Part shown: piece by piece, positions 7,573 through 15,213 of the stretch | How positions within the stretch are numbered: the stretch's first letter is position 1 | Layout: each line of letters opens with the position of its first letter | Assembly: GCA_964640305.1 (NCBI GenBank) | Contig: CAZXFF010000039.1 | Coordinates: forward strand, 1 to 18,781 | Reading direction: 5' to 3' | DNA length: 18,781 nt | Source: Coprenecus sp964640305 | Lineage (GTDB): Bacteria > Bacteroidota > Bacteroidia > Bacteroidales > UBA932 | Position numbers and translations under genes: made by a program | The notes under the pieces: model-generated | The model's input: the letters and a program-made list of their open reading frames with translations, nothing else | Databases searched by the model: none | Told to the model about the DNA's origin: nothing

Positions 7573-8059
7573 AGACAAGTCATACAGTGTCATCCTTGAT
7601 ACCAGTTTTCTCATAAGGCTGCTATCCAGGAATGATTCTTTGCATTCGAATGCAGTTGGGTATTTCAAATACTTTCTTAAGAATGACATTCCCATGTACA
7701 TCTCGACTATCTCGATTGCAGAATATTGCGTTAAAGGAGACGTCTCGGAATTACCGCTTCGTAATGTCCGTATTGTTCCATTCAATTTCCAGCATGCATT
7801 GGTTGCCGGAAGATTCGCCAGGCTGCTTTTTGATGCGAATATCAAGAAAGAAGTTTCAGTTGCAAACAGACTCATTATCCCTAATGATGCAAAGATCTTT
7901 GCACAGGCAGATTATATAACGGATATAAAGTATTTTGTCACCTCTGATACAGATTCGTCCAAACTCATAAGAAAGATTGCAGAAGAGGAAAATATTACCT
8001 TTGAACATCTCGACATTCATATCCCACACACCCAATTCTACGGGATATTGGACATATAA
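7565..8059 (+). CDS. PIN-domain protein, probable ribonuclease
   Basis: A 164-residue protein with PIN-domain architecture. The first strand ends in an acidic residue (SVILDTSFLIRLL, D12). A second acidic residue is at E53 in ISIAEYCVKGD, followed by D108 in IIPNDAKIFAQAD, and the last is D128 in YFVTSDTDSSK. These fit the metal-binding quartet of PIN ribonucleases. VapC toxins are usually about 130-145 aa; this one has a short C-terminal extension (about 145-164). It starts at ATG 7565, overlapping the end of the upstream gene by eight bases, which implies coupled translation. Gene order (unknown partner first, nuclease second) parallels vapBC-type toxin-antitoxin loci, but the partner is not a recognised antitoxin. 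Target RNA and toxicity are unknown. Confidence 0.82.
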   Translation: MREDKSYSVILDTSFLIRLLSRNDSLHSNAVGYFKYFLKNDIPMYISTISIAEYCVKGDVSELPLRNVRIVPFNFQHALVAGRFARLLFDANIKKEVSVANRLIIPNDAKIFAQADYITDIKYFVTSDTDSSKLIRKIAEEENITFEHLDIHIPHTQFYGILDI

Positions 8060-8082
8060 TAAACATTTTTGGTTTACAAAAT

Positions 8083-8129
8083 GAATAGCCGTTACTGCTT
8101 GGTACTGCAGTAACGGCTATTCCGTTTTT
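8083..8129 (+). terminator. Intrinsic terminator of the PIN cassette
   Basis: GAATAGCCGTTACTGC (8083-8098) pairs perfectly with GCAGTAACGGCTATTC (8107-8122): a 16-bp stem with an eight-base loop, followed by CG and five T (8125-8129). It lies 23 bases after the PIN gene stop. The stem is long and perfect, so it could also block - strand transcription, although the T-run is on the + side. Confidence 0.85.
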
Positions 8130-8145
8130 AGTCCGGTTGACCGAC

Positions 8146-8274
8146 CTATTCCACCATCAGGCTCTTTATTGACTCAACGATGTAACTGATGTCTTCGTCT
8201 GTGACACAGGGCATACTTTCCCCTTTATCATATAAGACTATTAGATGCAACAAATACATCCACTCTCTTATCTA
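8146..8274 (-). pseudogene. Coding remnant resembling the C-terminus of a DegT/DnrJ-type aminotransferase
   Basis: An open - strand frame ending with TAG at 8146-8148 encodes 37 residues from ATG 8259 (upstream TAG at 8272-8274). It includes GESMPCVTDEDISYIVESI. The pattern S-(L/M)-P...(T)DEDI.YI...I is typical of the last 25 residues of DegT/DnrJ/EryC1/StrS aminotransferases; the intact enzyme at 10702-11811 ends with a similar LPMHHELSEEDLDRILGLI. Nothing of the catalytic domain remains. This is most simply a relic of an earlier polysaccharide gene, though a short independent peptide cannot be excluded. Confidence 0.4.
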
Positions 8275-8283
8275 TCTAGCATA

Positions 8284-8325
8284 TGAAAAAACAACCTGAA
8301 AATTGTACTCGGTTAAAATTTTCAG
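8284..8325 (-). terminator. Intrinsic terminator after the 8322-8663 gene
   Basis: On the - strand CTGAAAATT (8317-8325) pairs with AATTTTCAG (8296-8304) across a 12-base loop. GTTG and six T (8286-8291 region) follow. The stem begins inside the stop codon of the - strand open frame ending at 8322. The stem is AT-rich and so weaker than the other two terminators in the window. Confidence 0.55.
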
Positions 8326-8663
8326 TCTGTTGCTGATTTATTTTGCTTTGCTTTATATGCAACTTGTCTCAAGTTTCTAATTCTGTCCGAAACTTCAGAA
8401 TAGAGATCGTAATACGGACTGTCGAAATTTTGAAAATAATTATATCTAATCAGTTCATGAGTTACTTTATCGCAATATCTAATCACAGACATAGGTGAGT
8501 CACTCACGATTTTCTCAAGATTCTTAAGATCCTCAATGTAAGAAGTCAATTTTGAGACAGGCGAACTTCCTGAATCGCATTTGCGGTCTGAAAACGTTTT
8601 TTTCAACGAAGAAATATCAGACATCAGTAAATCAAGCAGCATACAATCCAGGTCCGTCCCCAC
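8322..8663 (-). CDS. Hypothetical protein of unknown family, possibly the 3' part of a broken gene
   Basis: A 113-residue frame that I do not recognise. The first candidate start is GTG 8663; ATG 8642 would give a 106-residue protein beginning MLLDLLMSDIS. The sequence looks like a genuine, mostly helical soluble protein: KLTSYIEDLKNLEKIV is a plausible amphipathic helix, followed by HELIRYNYFQNFDSPYYDLY and a basic, glutamine-rich tail. A T-tailed hairpin directly follows the stop codon, which supports a real transcript end. The same frame stays open upstream to 8765, without any start codon, until a TGA at 8766-8768. It then continues open to an ATG at 8984. The intact gene may therefore once have been about 220 codons. 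Confidence 0.45.
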   Translation of the reverse strand: MGTDLDCMLLDLLMSDISSLKKTFSDRKCDSGSSPVSKLTSYIEDLKNLEKIVSDSPMSVIRYCDKVTHELIRYNYFQNFDSPYYDLYSEVSDRIRNLRQVAYKAKQNKSATD

Positions 8664-8984
8664 TCTGTTTCTTCCGGACGATAGTCGGCGACCAGAGTTT
8701 GTAAGGAGCCGAAGACCCAGTATGACGTAGAAGACACATCGCTCAGCATCCTTTTTGGGGATCTGTCATATAAGATGTCTGACTCTGTCAAGAATTATAT
8801 CTATTATCAACCCGAGACGATAGTCCTTCCTTAAGGACGAAAATAGAGAGAAGTTGCAGTCAGGCTCATGAGCACCAAACTTCGGGACATGCATCTCGCC
8901 AAACATAAGGAAATCATCCCTTAACATGAAGCATGAGCGCTCATCAATGCAAATTCTTAACATCATACATTTTTCATGGAGCAC
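8664..8984 (-). pseudogene. Possible broken 5' portion of the 8322-8663 gene (in-frame TGA)
   Basis: From an ATG at 8984 a 72-codon frame runs to a TGA at 8766-8768, and the same frame then remains open into the 8322-8663 gene. The peptide before the stop includes RICIDERSCFMLRDDFLMF and SLFSSLRKDYRLGLIIDIIL. After it come KKDAERCVFYVILGLRLL and a basic stretch. A single nonsense change in one long gene would explain this arrangement, as would chance open frame upstream of a shorter real gene. No family is recognised, and an exactly in-register + strand frame is also open over 8703-8831, so coding on this strand is not proven. Confidence 0.3.
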
Positions 8985-9095
8985 TCAGACACTGTAAAGT
9001 TCAATGCATAAACAGGTAAAAAACTGACTGATCACTTTCACAATATTACCCAAGAAGACTCTGTTAGGGCGGCTAACTGACGGCGCAGGAAACGA

Positions 9096-9124
9096 TTTCA
9101 CGCAGGAGCAGAACTGTACATTTG
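9096..9124 (+). promoter_or_regulatory. Candidate promoter of the polysaccharide operon
   Basis: TACATTTG (9117-9124) is a perfect TAnnTTTG -7 box. No TTTG is found at the usual 19-21 base spacing; the nearest is TTTC at 9096-9099, 17 bases away. Transcription would begin near 9131 and leave a leader of about 110 bases before ATG 9243. The seven-base elements TAACTGA and TCAGTTA flank the box but are too short to claim an invertible promoter. Confidence 0.4.
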
Positions 9125-9212
9125 TTTCACTTTCTTAACATGCATGAAAATTAACGGAAACGACAGTCGTGTACCCTGTTTTTTCAGTTAACAGTTAAGC
9201 ATTACGGTATGC

Positions 9213-9227
9213 TGCAGCAGAGCTGCA
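9213..9227 (+). promoter_or_regulatory. Short hairpin in the leader just before the flippase start
   Basis: TGCAGC (9213-9218) pairs with GCTGCA (9222-9227) over a three-base loop AGA and ends 15 bases before the ATG. It overlaps the 10-base palindrome TGCTGCAGCA, so alternative pairings exist. It could limit ribosome access or protect the mRNA end, but may be incidental. It is not a terminator, because no T-run follows. Confidence 0.3.
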
Positions 9228-9242
9228 AACAATCCCTATCAC

Positions 9243-10688
9243 ATGTCGGAATCATTAAAGGCAAAAACAGTTAGAGGTACAGTGTGGAGCGCAGTGGACA
9301 ATGTCGCAAACCAAGGGATTACATTTCTTGTAGGTCTGGTATTGGCGCGCCTCCTTTCTCCTCATGAGTACGGACTGATAGGCTACATACTGATAATCGT
9401 TGCAATACTGAACAGCATTGTCGACAGTGGGTTTTCCAATGCCCTCATAAGAAAGAAAGATGTAAAGGAAATAGATTACAATACCACATTCATATTTAAT
9501 CTTGTCTTGAGTGTCGGCATGGTAATCATAATGTTTGTGTCAGCACCATGGATAAGCCGTTTTCTGAAGGAATCTCAGTTGATACCCTTAATCAGGGCAA
9601 TGTCCATAATAGTCGTTATAAATGCATTTGCTATTATCCAGCGTACGAATCTAGTAAAACGAATCGATTTCAAAACGCAGACTAAAGTATCACTGATCAG
9701 TTCTATTTCCAGTGGTGTTGTCGGCATAAGTATGGCGCTTTCCGGAATGGGGGTATGGAGTCTGGCCGGACAACAGATAAGCCGACAGTTGTTGAATACT
9801 GTTTTTTTGTGGGTATTCAACAGATGGATTCCTAAATGGCAGTTTTCGTGGGCATCGTTCAGAGAACTTTTCGGATTCGGTTGGAAACTGATGGTCTCAG
9901 GGTTGATAGATGTTACATGGAAAGAAATATATCAACTTGTTATAGGCAAGTGTTATTCAACTGCAACACTTGGACAATATACCAGAGGTAAACAGTTCTC
10001 TGATATATTTTCTACAAACATGACAGCAATAATACAAAGGGTAAGCTATCCCGTTTTGAGTTCTGTGCAGGATGACAGATTGCGGTTGAAGGAAGGTTAC
10101 AGGAAAATCATAAAGGTAAGCATGCTGCTTTCATTCACATGCCTGTTTGGATTAGGGGCTGTGGCTGAGCCGTTGATTACAATTCTTATCGGTCCTCAAT
10201 GGAGCGAAGCTGCAGAATACCTTCAGATAATAATATTTACGGCATCACTTTATCCATTGCATGCCTTGAATCTCAATATGCTACAGGTACAAGGGCGATC
10301 TGACTTATTTCTCAAACTTGAAATTATAAAGAAAACAGTAGCCATTGCTCCTATCCTTCTCGGAATCTTTGTAGGAATCAAATGGATGCTGTGGGGAAGT
10401 CTGGTGACCGGTGTTTTTGCATATTATCTGAATTCATATTATTCCGGCAGGATGCTGGATTATAGTATCTGGCAGCAGATCAAGGATATACTTCCTTCAT
10501 TAGGAGTGGCTACGATTATGATGGTCAGTGTATATGCGGTATCTCTTATAGGTTGGAGTCCTCTTTGGATTCTATTGCTTCAGTTGCTAACAGGTTTTGT
10601 CATAACCATTTCAGCATGCGAACTGATAAAACTTGAAGAATATATGGAACTGAAAAAAATATTTCTCGGATTTTTAAAACGTTCATAA
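9243..10688 (+). CDS. wzx: Wzx-type polysaccharide flippase (MOP superfamily)
   Basis: A 481-residue integral membrane protein with about twelve or more hydrophobic segments. It begins in the manner of WzxC/RfbX-like flippases: an N-terminal TVRGTVWSAVDNVANQGITF is followed by LARLLSPHEYGLIGY (about 36-50), where the LxPxEYG element is typical. It should flip undecaprenyl-pyrophosphate-linked oligosaccharide units from cytoplasm to periplasm. Length is normal for the family. It is the first gene of the operon and is followed 13 bases later by an aminotransferase. No UpxY/UpxZ-like antitermination genes precede it, unlike many Bacteroides capsule loci. Substrate specificity cannot be read from sequence. 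Confidence 0.93.
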   Translation: MSESLKAKTVRGTVWSAVDNVANQGITFLVGLVLARLLSPHEYGLIGYILIIVAILNSIVDSGFSNALIRKKDVKEIDYNTTFIFNLVLSVGMVIIMFVSAPWISRFLKESQLIPLIRAMSIIVVINAFAIIQRTNLVKRIDFKTQTKVSLISSISSGVVGISMALSGMGVWSLAGQQISRQLLNTVFLWVFNRWIPKWQFSWASFRELFGFGWKLMVSGLIDVTWKEIYQLVIGKCYSTATLGQYTRGKQFSDIFSTNMTAIIQRVSYPVLSSVQDDRLRLKEGYRKIIKVSMLLSFTCLFGLGAVAEPLITILIGPQWSEAAEYLQIIIFTASLYPLHALNLNMLQVQGRSDLFLKLEIIKKTVAIAPILLGIFVGIKWMLWGSLVTGVFAYYLNSYYSGRMLDYSIWQQIKDILPSLGVATIMMVSVYAVSLIGWSPLWILLLQLLTGFVITISACELIKLEEYMELKKIFLGFLKRS

Positions 10689-10701
10689 GGAACATATAAT
10701 A

Positions 10702-11811
10702 ATGGAAAACCATACGATAACCGTAACGTCACCTCTGCTACCTGGACTTGAAGAACTGAACGTATACCTTAAGGAGATATGGTCCAGCAAGTGGATTACG
10801 AACAACGGGAAGTACCACAGGGAACTGGAATCCGCCTTATGCGAATACCTGAAGGTCCCGTACATAAGCCTGTTCACGAACGGGACACTGCCGTTGATAA
10901 CAGCCCTTCAGGCATTGCGCATATCCGGGGAGGTCATCACGACTCCCTACAGTTTCGTGGCGACCACCCACTCGTTGTGGTGGAACGGCATCAAGCCCGT
11001 ATTCGTGGACATAGACCCGTCTACAGGGAACATAGACCCTGACCGCATAGAGGCAGCGATAACCCCCAGGACTTCTGCCATAATGCCGGTCCATGTATAC
11101 GGCAAGCCGTGCGACACAAAGCGTATACAGGACATAGCGGACAAATACGGCCTGAAGGTGATATACGATGCCGCGCATGCTTTCGGAGTGGAGGTGGACG
11201 GGGAGAGCATCCTCAATGCGGGGGACATGTCCACCCTCAGTTTCCATGCAACGAAAGTGTACAATACTGTGGAAGGGGGAGCCTTGGTCATGCATGATGC
11301 AGCCACCAAACAGCGGATAGACTATCTGAAGAATTTCGGCTTCGCCGGCGAGACGGAGGTCGTGGCCCCTGGAATCAACAGCAAGATGGACGAGGTAAGG
11401 AGCGCCTACGGTCTTATCAACCTGAGGAATGTTGATGCTGCAATAGAGGCCCGGCATCAGGTTGCGATAAGGTACCGTGAAGCCCTCCGTCCTGTAGAAG
11501 GGATAAGATTCTTCGACGACATGCCCGGGGTAAAGCACAACTACTCCTATTTCCCTATCTTCGTGGACTCGGAGAGATACGGCATGACCAGAGACGAACT
11601 ATACTTCAGGATGAAGGAGCATGGTGTCCTGGGAAGAAGGTACTTCTACCCTCTGATCAGCACGTTCAGCACATACCGTGGGCTGGAATCCGCAAGACCG
11701 GAAAACCTTTCCGTTGCACACAGGATGGCGGATGAGGTCATCTGCCTGCCGATGCACCATGAACTGAGTGAAGAGGATTTGGACAGGATCCTGGGATTAA
11801 TTGTAAAATAA
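10702..11811 (+). CDS. DegT/DnrJ/EryC1/StrS-family nucleotide-sugar aminotransferase (VioA/FdtB-like)
   Basis: A 369-residue PLP-dependent, fold type I enzyme that transfers an amino group from glutamate to a keto nucleotide sugar. The internal aldimine lysine is K185 in SFHATKVYNTVEGG. D156 and H159 in YDAAHAFG bind the PLP ring nitrogen region, and FTNGTLPL (58-65) supplies phosphate contacts. The N-terminus ITVTSPLLPGLEEL and IWSSKWITNNGKYH resemble VioA-type enzymes, which make dTDP-4-amino-4,6-dideoxyglucose. FdtB-like 3-aminotransferases are the main alternative. The exact sugar is therefore inferred. The gene appears clearly richer in G+C than those from 13000 onward. It is followed three bases later by an ATP-grasp ligase, suggesting that the new amine is acylated. 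Confidence 0.92.
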   Translation: MENHTITVTSPLLPGLEELNVYLKEIWSSKWITNNGKYHRELESALCEYLKVPYISLFTNGTLPLITALQALRISGEVITTPYSFVATTHSLWWNGIKPVFVDIDPSTGNIDPDRIEAAITPRTSAIMPVHVYGKPCDTKRIQDIADKYGLKVIYDAAHAFGVEVDGESILNAGDMSTLSFHATKVYNTVEGGALVMHDAATKQRIDYLKNFGFAGETEVVAPGINSKMDEVRSAYGLINLRNVDAAIEARHQVAIRYREALRPVEGIRFFDDMPGVKHNYSYFPIFVDSERYGMTRDELYFRMKEHGVLGRRYFYPLISTFSTYRGLESARPENLSVAHRMADEVICLPMHHELSEEDLDRILGLIVK

Positions 11812-11814
11812 AAT

Positions 11815-13017
11815 ATGTCTGGACCCAAAAAACTTCTGTTATTAGGAGGACTGCGGTATCTGGTTCCTGTAATCGACGCCGCCCATGAAATGGGTTGCCA
11901 TGTAATTACCTGCGATTATATACCGGACAATATCGCACATAAATATTCCGACGAATACCACAATATAAGCATCCTTGACAAGGAGGCCGTACTCAATCTT
12001 GCCCGGTCATTGGAAATAGACGGAATAATGTCATTTGCCGTTGATCCCGGGGTTGTAACGGCGGCTTACGTTGCAGACAGACTCGGTCTTCCAAGTGCCG
12101 GACCCTACGAATCAATATGCATATTGCAGAACAAGGACCGTTTCCGTCAGTTCCTTAAAGAGAACAAATTCAATGTCCCCGTTGCCGGAAGCTACGGTTC
12201 GGCCGATGAAGCCATCTCCGAATGGACTTTGTATCCATGCATTGTAAAGCCTACGGATTCTGCCGGAAGCAAAGGTGTCACCAGAGTCGGCAGCAAGGAA
12301 GAACTCGCATCAGCGTACAGACATGCCGAGAGCCATTCATTTACCGGAAGAGTAATAATAGAGGAATTCATAGAAAAGCAGGGATGTTCGTCCGACAGTG
12401 ACTGCTTTTCAGTGGACGGCAAACTGGAATTCGTCTCATTCTCGGCACAGAGATTCGATGAAAGTGCAGCAAACCCGTATACTCCGTCAGCGTACAGCTG
12501 GCCTTCAACTTTCACAGCATGGCAGGAAAAAGAACTTGCATCCGAAATCCAGCGGCTGCTGGATCTTCTGCATATGCGTACCTCCATTTACAATATTGAA
12601 ACCAGAATAGGAACGGACGGAAAACCTTACATAATGGAAGTCTCTCCGAGAGGTGGAGGCAACCGGCTGGCCGAAATGTTGCGTTATGCGACAGGTGTAG
12701 ACATGATAACAGCGTCCGTAAGGGCCGCTTTGGGGGAAGAAGTTTCCGGTATAGTGCAGAAACCGTACAATGGCCACTGGGCGGAAATCATACTGCATGC
12801 TGATAAAGACGGGATTTTTGAAGGATTGAAGATTGAAGACGCGTCGCGCAAATATGTTGTGGAGGAGGATCTGTGGATCAGCAAAGGCGATACTGTAAGG
12901 GTCTTCAACGGGGCCAATGACGCAATGGGGACCTTGGTACTGAAGTTTGATTCAGAAGAACAGCTCTACAGTGGACTGAAACGACAGGATGAATCGATTA
13001 TAACTGTGGTAAAATGA
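11815..13017 (+). CDS. ATP-grasp carboxylate-amine ligase, first copy
   Basis: A 400-residue cytoplasmic ATP-grasp enzyme. The N-terminal pre-ATP-grasp domain starts KLLLLGGLRYL. The ATP-binding K145 lies in CIVKPTDSAGSKGVT (142-156), whose glycine-rich loop covers the phosphates. Adenine-binding IIEEF is near 181-185, and the magnesium-binding IMEVSPRGGGNRL runs from 273 to 285. The family activates a carboxylate as acyl-phosphate and joins it to an amine. Directly after a sugar aminotransferase, the likely product is an amide between an amino sugar and an amino acid or similar acid. Both partners are inferred; a cytoplasmic role in making an acyl precursor is possible. Its stop codon overlaps the next start (ATGA at 13014-13017). 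The C-terminal 90 residues extend past the core and resemble those of other biotin-carboxylase-like ATP-grasp proteins. Confidence 0.88.
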   Translation: MSGPKKLLLLGGLRYLVPVIDAAHEMGCHVITCDYIPDNIAHKYSDEYHNISILDKEAVLNLARSLEIDGIMSFAVDPGVVTAAYVADRLGLPSAGPYESICILQNKDRFRQFLKENKFNVPVAGSYGSADEAISEWTLYPCIVKPTDSAGSKGVTRVGSKEELASAYRHAESHSFTGRVIIEEFIEKQGCSSDSDCFSVDGKLEFVSFSAQRFDESAANPYTPSAYSWPSTFTAWQEKELASEIQRLLDLLHMRTSIYNIETRIGTDGKPYIMEVSPRGGGNRLAEMLRYATGVDMITASVRAALGEEVSGIVQKPYNGHWAEIILHADKDGIFEGLKIEDASRKYVVEEDLWISKGDTVRVFNGANDAMGTLVLKFDSEEQLYSGLKRQDESIITVVK

Positions 13018-14111
13018 AAGATATTGGAAGCATTTTCCCTCTATATGAAGCAGAAATCAAAGAGATTGAACCTGTTTCGCCATTATGGTCAGATCATAGA
13101 AATCACTTTTTTTCCCTTTGCAGGGAAGCATTGTCCCATATAGCCGCCGAGAATGGAGCATCATCTAAAAAAGTATTGATCCCGGCATATACGTGCAGCA
13201 CAGTTATAATTCCTTTTGTTCAACAGGGATGGGAATGCATGTATTATAAAATTGGTAAGGATTTAAGGATACAGACTGAGGAAACATTGGAAATAGCCAA
13301 GGCAACCAAACCCAATATTTTTGTAGCACATCCATTTTACGGAATGGATTTGACAGAGGAAGAAATGAATATGATCCGAACGATAAGGGAAATGGGGTGC
13401 AAGACTGTAGTAGATATAACACAATGTATTTTCTCGGATCAATACTATAATATAGCAGATTATACAATAGGAAGTTATAGAAAATGGTTTCCAATACCGG
13501 ATGGTGCCTTTATGCATATTGATTCTGATAAAGGATTCGAAATGTCACTTTATCCAGAACATGAACAATTCGTGAATATTCAAGTGTCGGCTATGGTATT
13601 GAGGGGAGTGTATTTTCAGACTGGAAATGAGACTGTGAAAAATATTTCCATCAAGCTGAACAAGATGGCAGATTCAATTGCTGAAACTGAAATCAGTGAA
13701 CATAGGATGTCGGCATTGTCATATGCCATTTACACAATGCAGGATTTTAAACGTAATGCAGAGCAACGTTTACGGAATTATAAGTATTTGTACAGTAAAC
13801 TTGCCTTCATGAGTTCGGTTACACCCGTTTGCGGAGATATTGCATATATTACTGTAGCTCCGTTATATTTCCCTGTTTATGTTGAAAACAGGACAGTACT
13901 TCAAGGAGCATTGGCAAGAAAAAAAATATATGCACCTGTTTTATGGCCTGTCTACAGTGATGATTTACTGATAAGCGATGATGTCTCCTATATTTATTCT
14001 CATATATTGTTGATTCCTATTGATCAAAGGTATAACCTTAACGATATGGAACGTATAGTAGAAGCTTTTGAAATTATTGATAATGAACAAAGTTGCAGTC
14101 ATAGGAGCTAA
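13014..14111 (+). CDS. Divergent DegT-like PLP-dependent aminotransferase homologue, second copy
   Basis: A 365-residue protein of the fold type I PLP group with weak motifs. KVLIPAYTCSTVIIPF (53-68) corresponds to the cofactor-phosphate region of DegT enzymes. VVDITQCIFSD (132-142) occupies the place of the usual EDCAQ/YDAAHA element with D134. SYRKWFPIPDGAFMHID (154-170) supplies the probable PLP lysine K157. The RKWFPIPDG motif recurs in a less-studied DegT subgroup, so the protein is probably catalytic, but its substrate may not be a nucleotide sugar. The gene is AT-richer than the two before it. It overlaps the preceding ligase by four bases and the next ligase by 29, making a second aminotransferase/ATP-grasp pair. 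It might form the amino-acid-like acyl group rather than the sugar amine. Confidence 0.75.
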   Translation: MKDIGSIFPLYEAEIKEIEPVSPLWSDHRNHFFSLCREALSHIAAENGASSKKVLIPAYTCSTVIIPFVQQGWECMYYKIGKDLRIQTEETLEIAKATKPNIFVAHPFYGMDLTEEEMNMIRTIREMGCKTVVDITQCIFSDQYYNIADYTIGSYRKWFPIPDGAFMHIDSDKGFEMSLYPEHEQFVNIQVSAMVLRGVYFQTGNETVKNISIKLNKMADSIAETEISEHRMSALSYAIYTMQDFKRNAEQRLRNYKYLYSKLAFMSSVTPVCGDIAYITVAPLYFPVYVENRTVLQGALARKKIYAPVLWPVYSDDLLISDDVSYIYSHILLIPIDQRYNLNDMERIVEAFEIIDNEQSCSHRS

Positions 14112-15201
14112 TGAGCCGCTATTGCCCTTTTATAGGAGAGCAAAAGAGTTAGGCTATTATGTAGTAGGCATTGCCTGGGAAGAAGGTGCGGTGTGCAAGC
14201 CTTATTGCGATAAATTTTATCCGGTATCTTTTTCTGAGAAAGAAAGGGTACTTGATATTTGCAGGCAAGAGAATATCAATGGAATTCTGTCATTCTCCCT
14301 TGAATCTGCACTTCCTACTGTAACTTATGTGGCGCAATCCATGGGGTTGGTAAGTAATTCTTATGAATGCCTTGAACTTACCGCCACTAAATATTCACAG
14401 AGAGAAGCATTCTGCAAGAGTGGGCTCAATGTCCCGGAATATTATTTGATTAAAGAAGAGAGAGAGTTGGAAATGTTGGATATAGCTTTCCCCGTAATAG
14501 TTAAACCGGTAGATAGTGGGGGAAGCCAAGGTATCACTAAGGTCGATAATTCAGGAATGTTGCGAAATGCGTATCTTTATGCAAAAAGATGCTCTAAGAC
14601 AGATACTGTATTGGTTGAAGAATACATAGACGGAAGAGAATTCAGTGTAGAGCATATAAGTCATGAAGGCAAGCATTACCTTGTGCAGATCACAGATAAA
14701 GTGACAAGTGGTCCTCCTCATTTTATCGAGATGCAGCATCATCAACCTGCTCTCATTCCAGAAAGATTGCGTAATGAAATCTCGGAGACTGTATCCAAGG
14801 CATTGGATGCACTCAAAATAGAAAATTCCGCAAGTCATACTGAAATAAAAATCAATGAGAAAGGGGAGTTGTATGTTATTGAAGTAGGAGCCAGAATGGG
14901 AGGCGATCATATAACATCAGAACTGGTATATTTATCAACTGGCTATGATTTTGTCCAAGGTGCGATAAATTTGGCTATAGGTAAGTTTGAGCCGCCCCGT
15001 TTCATGTTTGAAAAATATTCAGGAATATATTTCTACAGCAAACTGGCTCCAGAAATAGGGAATATAATAAAAAACAGTAAAAAGTATCCCGATATAGTAA
15101 TCAGTGAAATGAGCGCTGGAGATTTGCCGGAAGTCAATAGCAACGCCGATAGAAAGGGGTATTTTATATATCAGACAGATAATCACCGTTTGAATCTTTA
15201 A
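14083..15201 (+). CDS. ATP-grasp carboxylate-amine ligase, second copy
   Basis: A 372-residue enzyme from ATG 14083. An upstream in-frame TTG at 14068 would prefix five residues to the clean MNKVAVIGANEPLLPF beginning. Domains follow the first ATP-grasp protein: K141 in VIVKPVDSGGSQGIT (138-152), LVEEY (177-181), and the metal-binding YVIEVGARMGGDH (264-276). The usual Asn is replaced by Asp in this last loop. The two copies align along their whole ATP-grasp core but are only distantly similar, so this is not a recent duplication. It should couple a carboxylate to an amine at the expense of ATP. The 29-base overlap with the preceding aminotransferase-like gene points to coupled synthesis and a shared step. 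Together with the first pair, it may add two successive residues or two different groups to the repeat unit. Confidence 0.87.
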   Translation: MNKVAVIGANEPLLPFYRRAKELGYYVVGIAWEEGAVCKPYCDKFYPVSFSEKERVLDICRQENINGILSFSLESALPTVTYVAQSMGLVSNSYECLELTATKYSQREAFCKSGLNVPEYYLIKEERELEMLDIAFPVIVKPVDSGGSQGITKVDNSGMLRNAYLYAKRCSKTDTVLVEEYIDGREFSVEHISHEGKHYLVQITDKVTSGPPHFIEMQHHQPALIPERLRNEISETVSKALDALKIENSASHTEIKINEKGELYVIEVGARMGGDHITSELVYLSTGYDFVQGAINLAIGKFEPPRFMFEKYSGIYFYSKLAPEIGNIIKNSKKYPDIVISEMSAGDLPEVNSNADRKGYFIYQTDNHRLNL

Positions 15202-15213
15202 AAGACACATTGC

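Larger units (their letters stand above)
8060..9242. other. Junction region between PIN cassette and polysaccharide operon
   Basis: About 1.2 kb without an intact, recognisable gene. In order it holds the PIN cassette terminator, a 37-codon - strand remnant resembling an aminotransferase C-terminus, and a - strand terminator. Next comes a - strand open frame of unknown function whose upstream in-frame extension is broken by one stop codon. A candidate + strand promoter and a leader of about 110 bases then precede the flippase gene. No tRNA, IS end or integrase was recognised. The mixture of partial coding pieces suggests the left boundary of the exchangeable polysaccharide locus. Confidence 0.6.

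Noticed and set aside
8691..8834. A + strand frame of about 48 codons ending at TAA 8832-8834, with a protein-like composition
   Set aside because: It is exactly in register with the - strand frame and has no good start. In-register antisense of coding DNA often looks protein-like, and the - strand reading extends much further and ends in a terminator. The - assignment is itself only moderate.
9074..9191. TAACTGA and TCAGTTA flanking the candidate operon promoter as an invertible-promoter repeat
   Set aside because: Only seven bases match and flanking bases do not extend the pairing. Known invertible capsule promoters have repeats of roughly 20 bases.
14068..14085. TTG at 14068 as the start of the second ATP-grasp gene
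   Set aside because: ATG 14083 gives a clean first beta strand (MNKVAVIGAN); the extra five residues have no family support.
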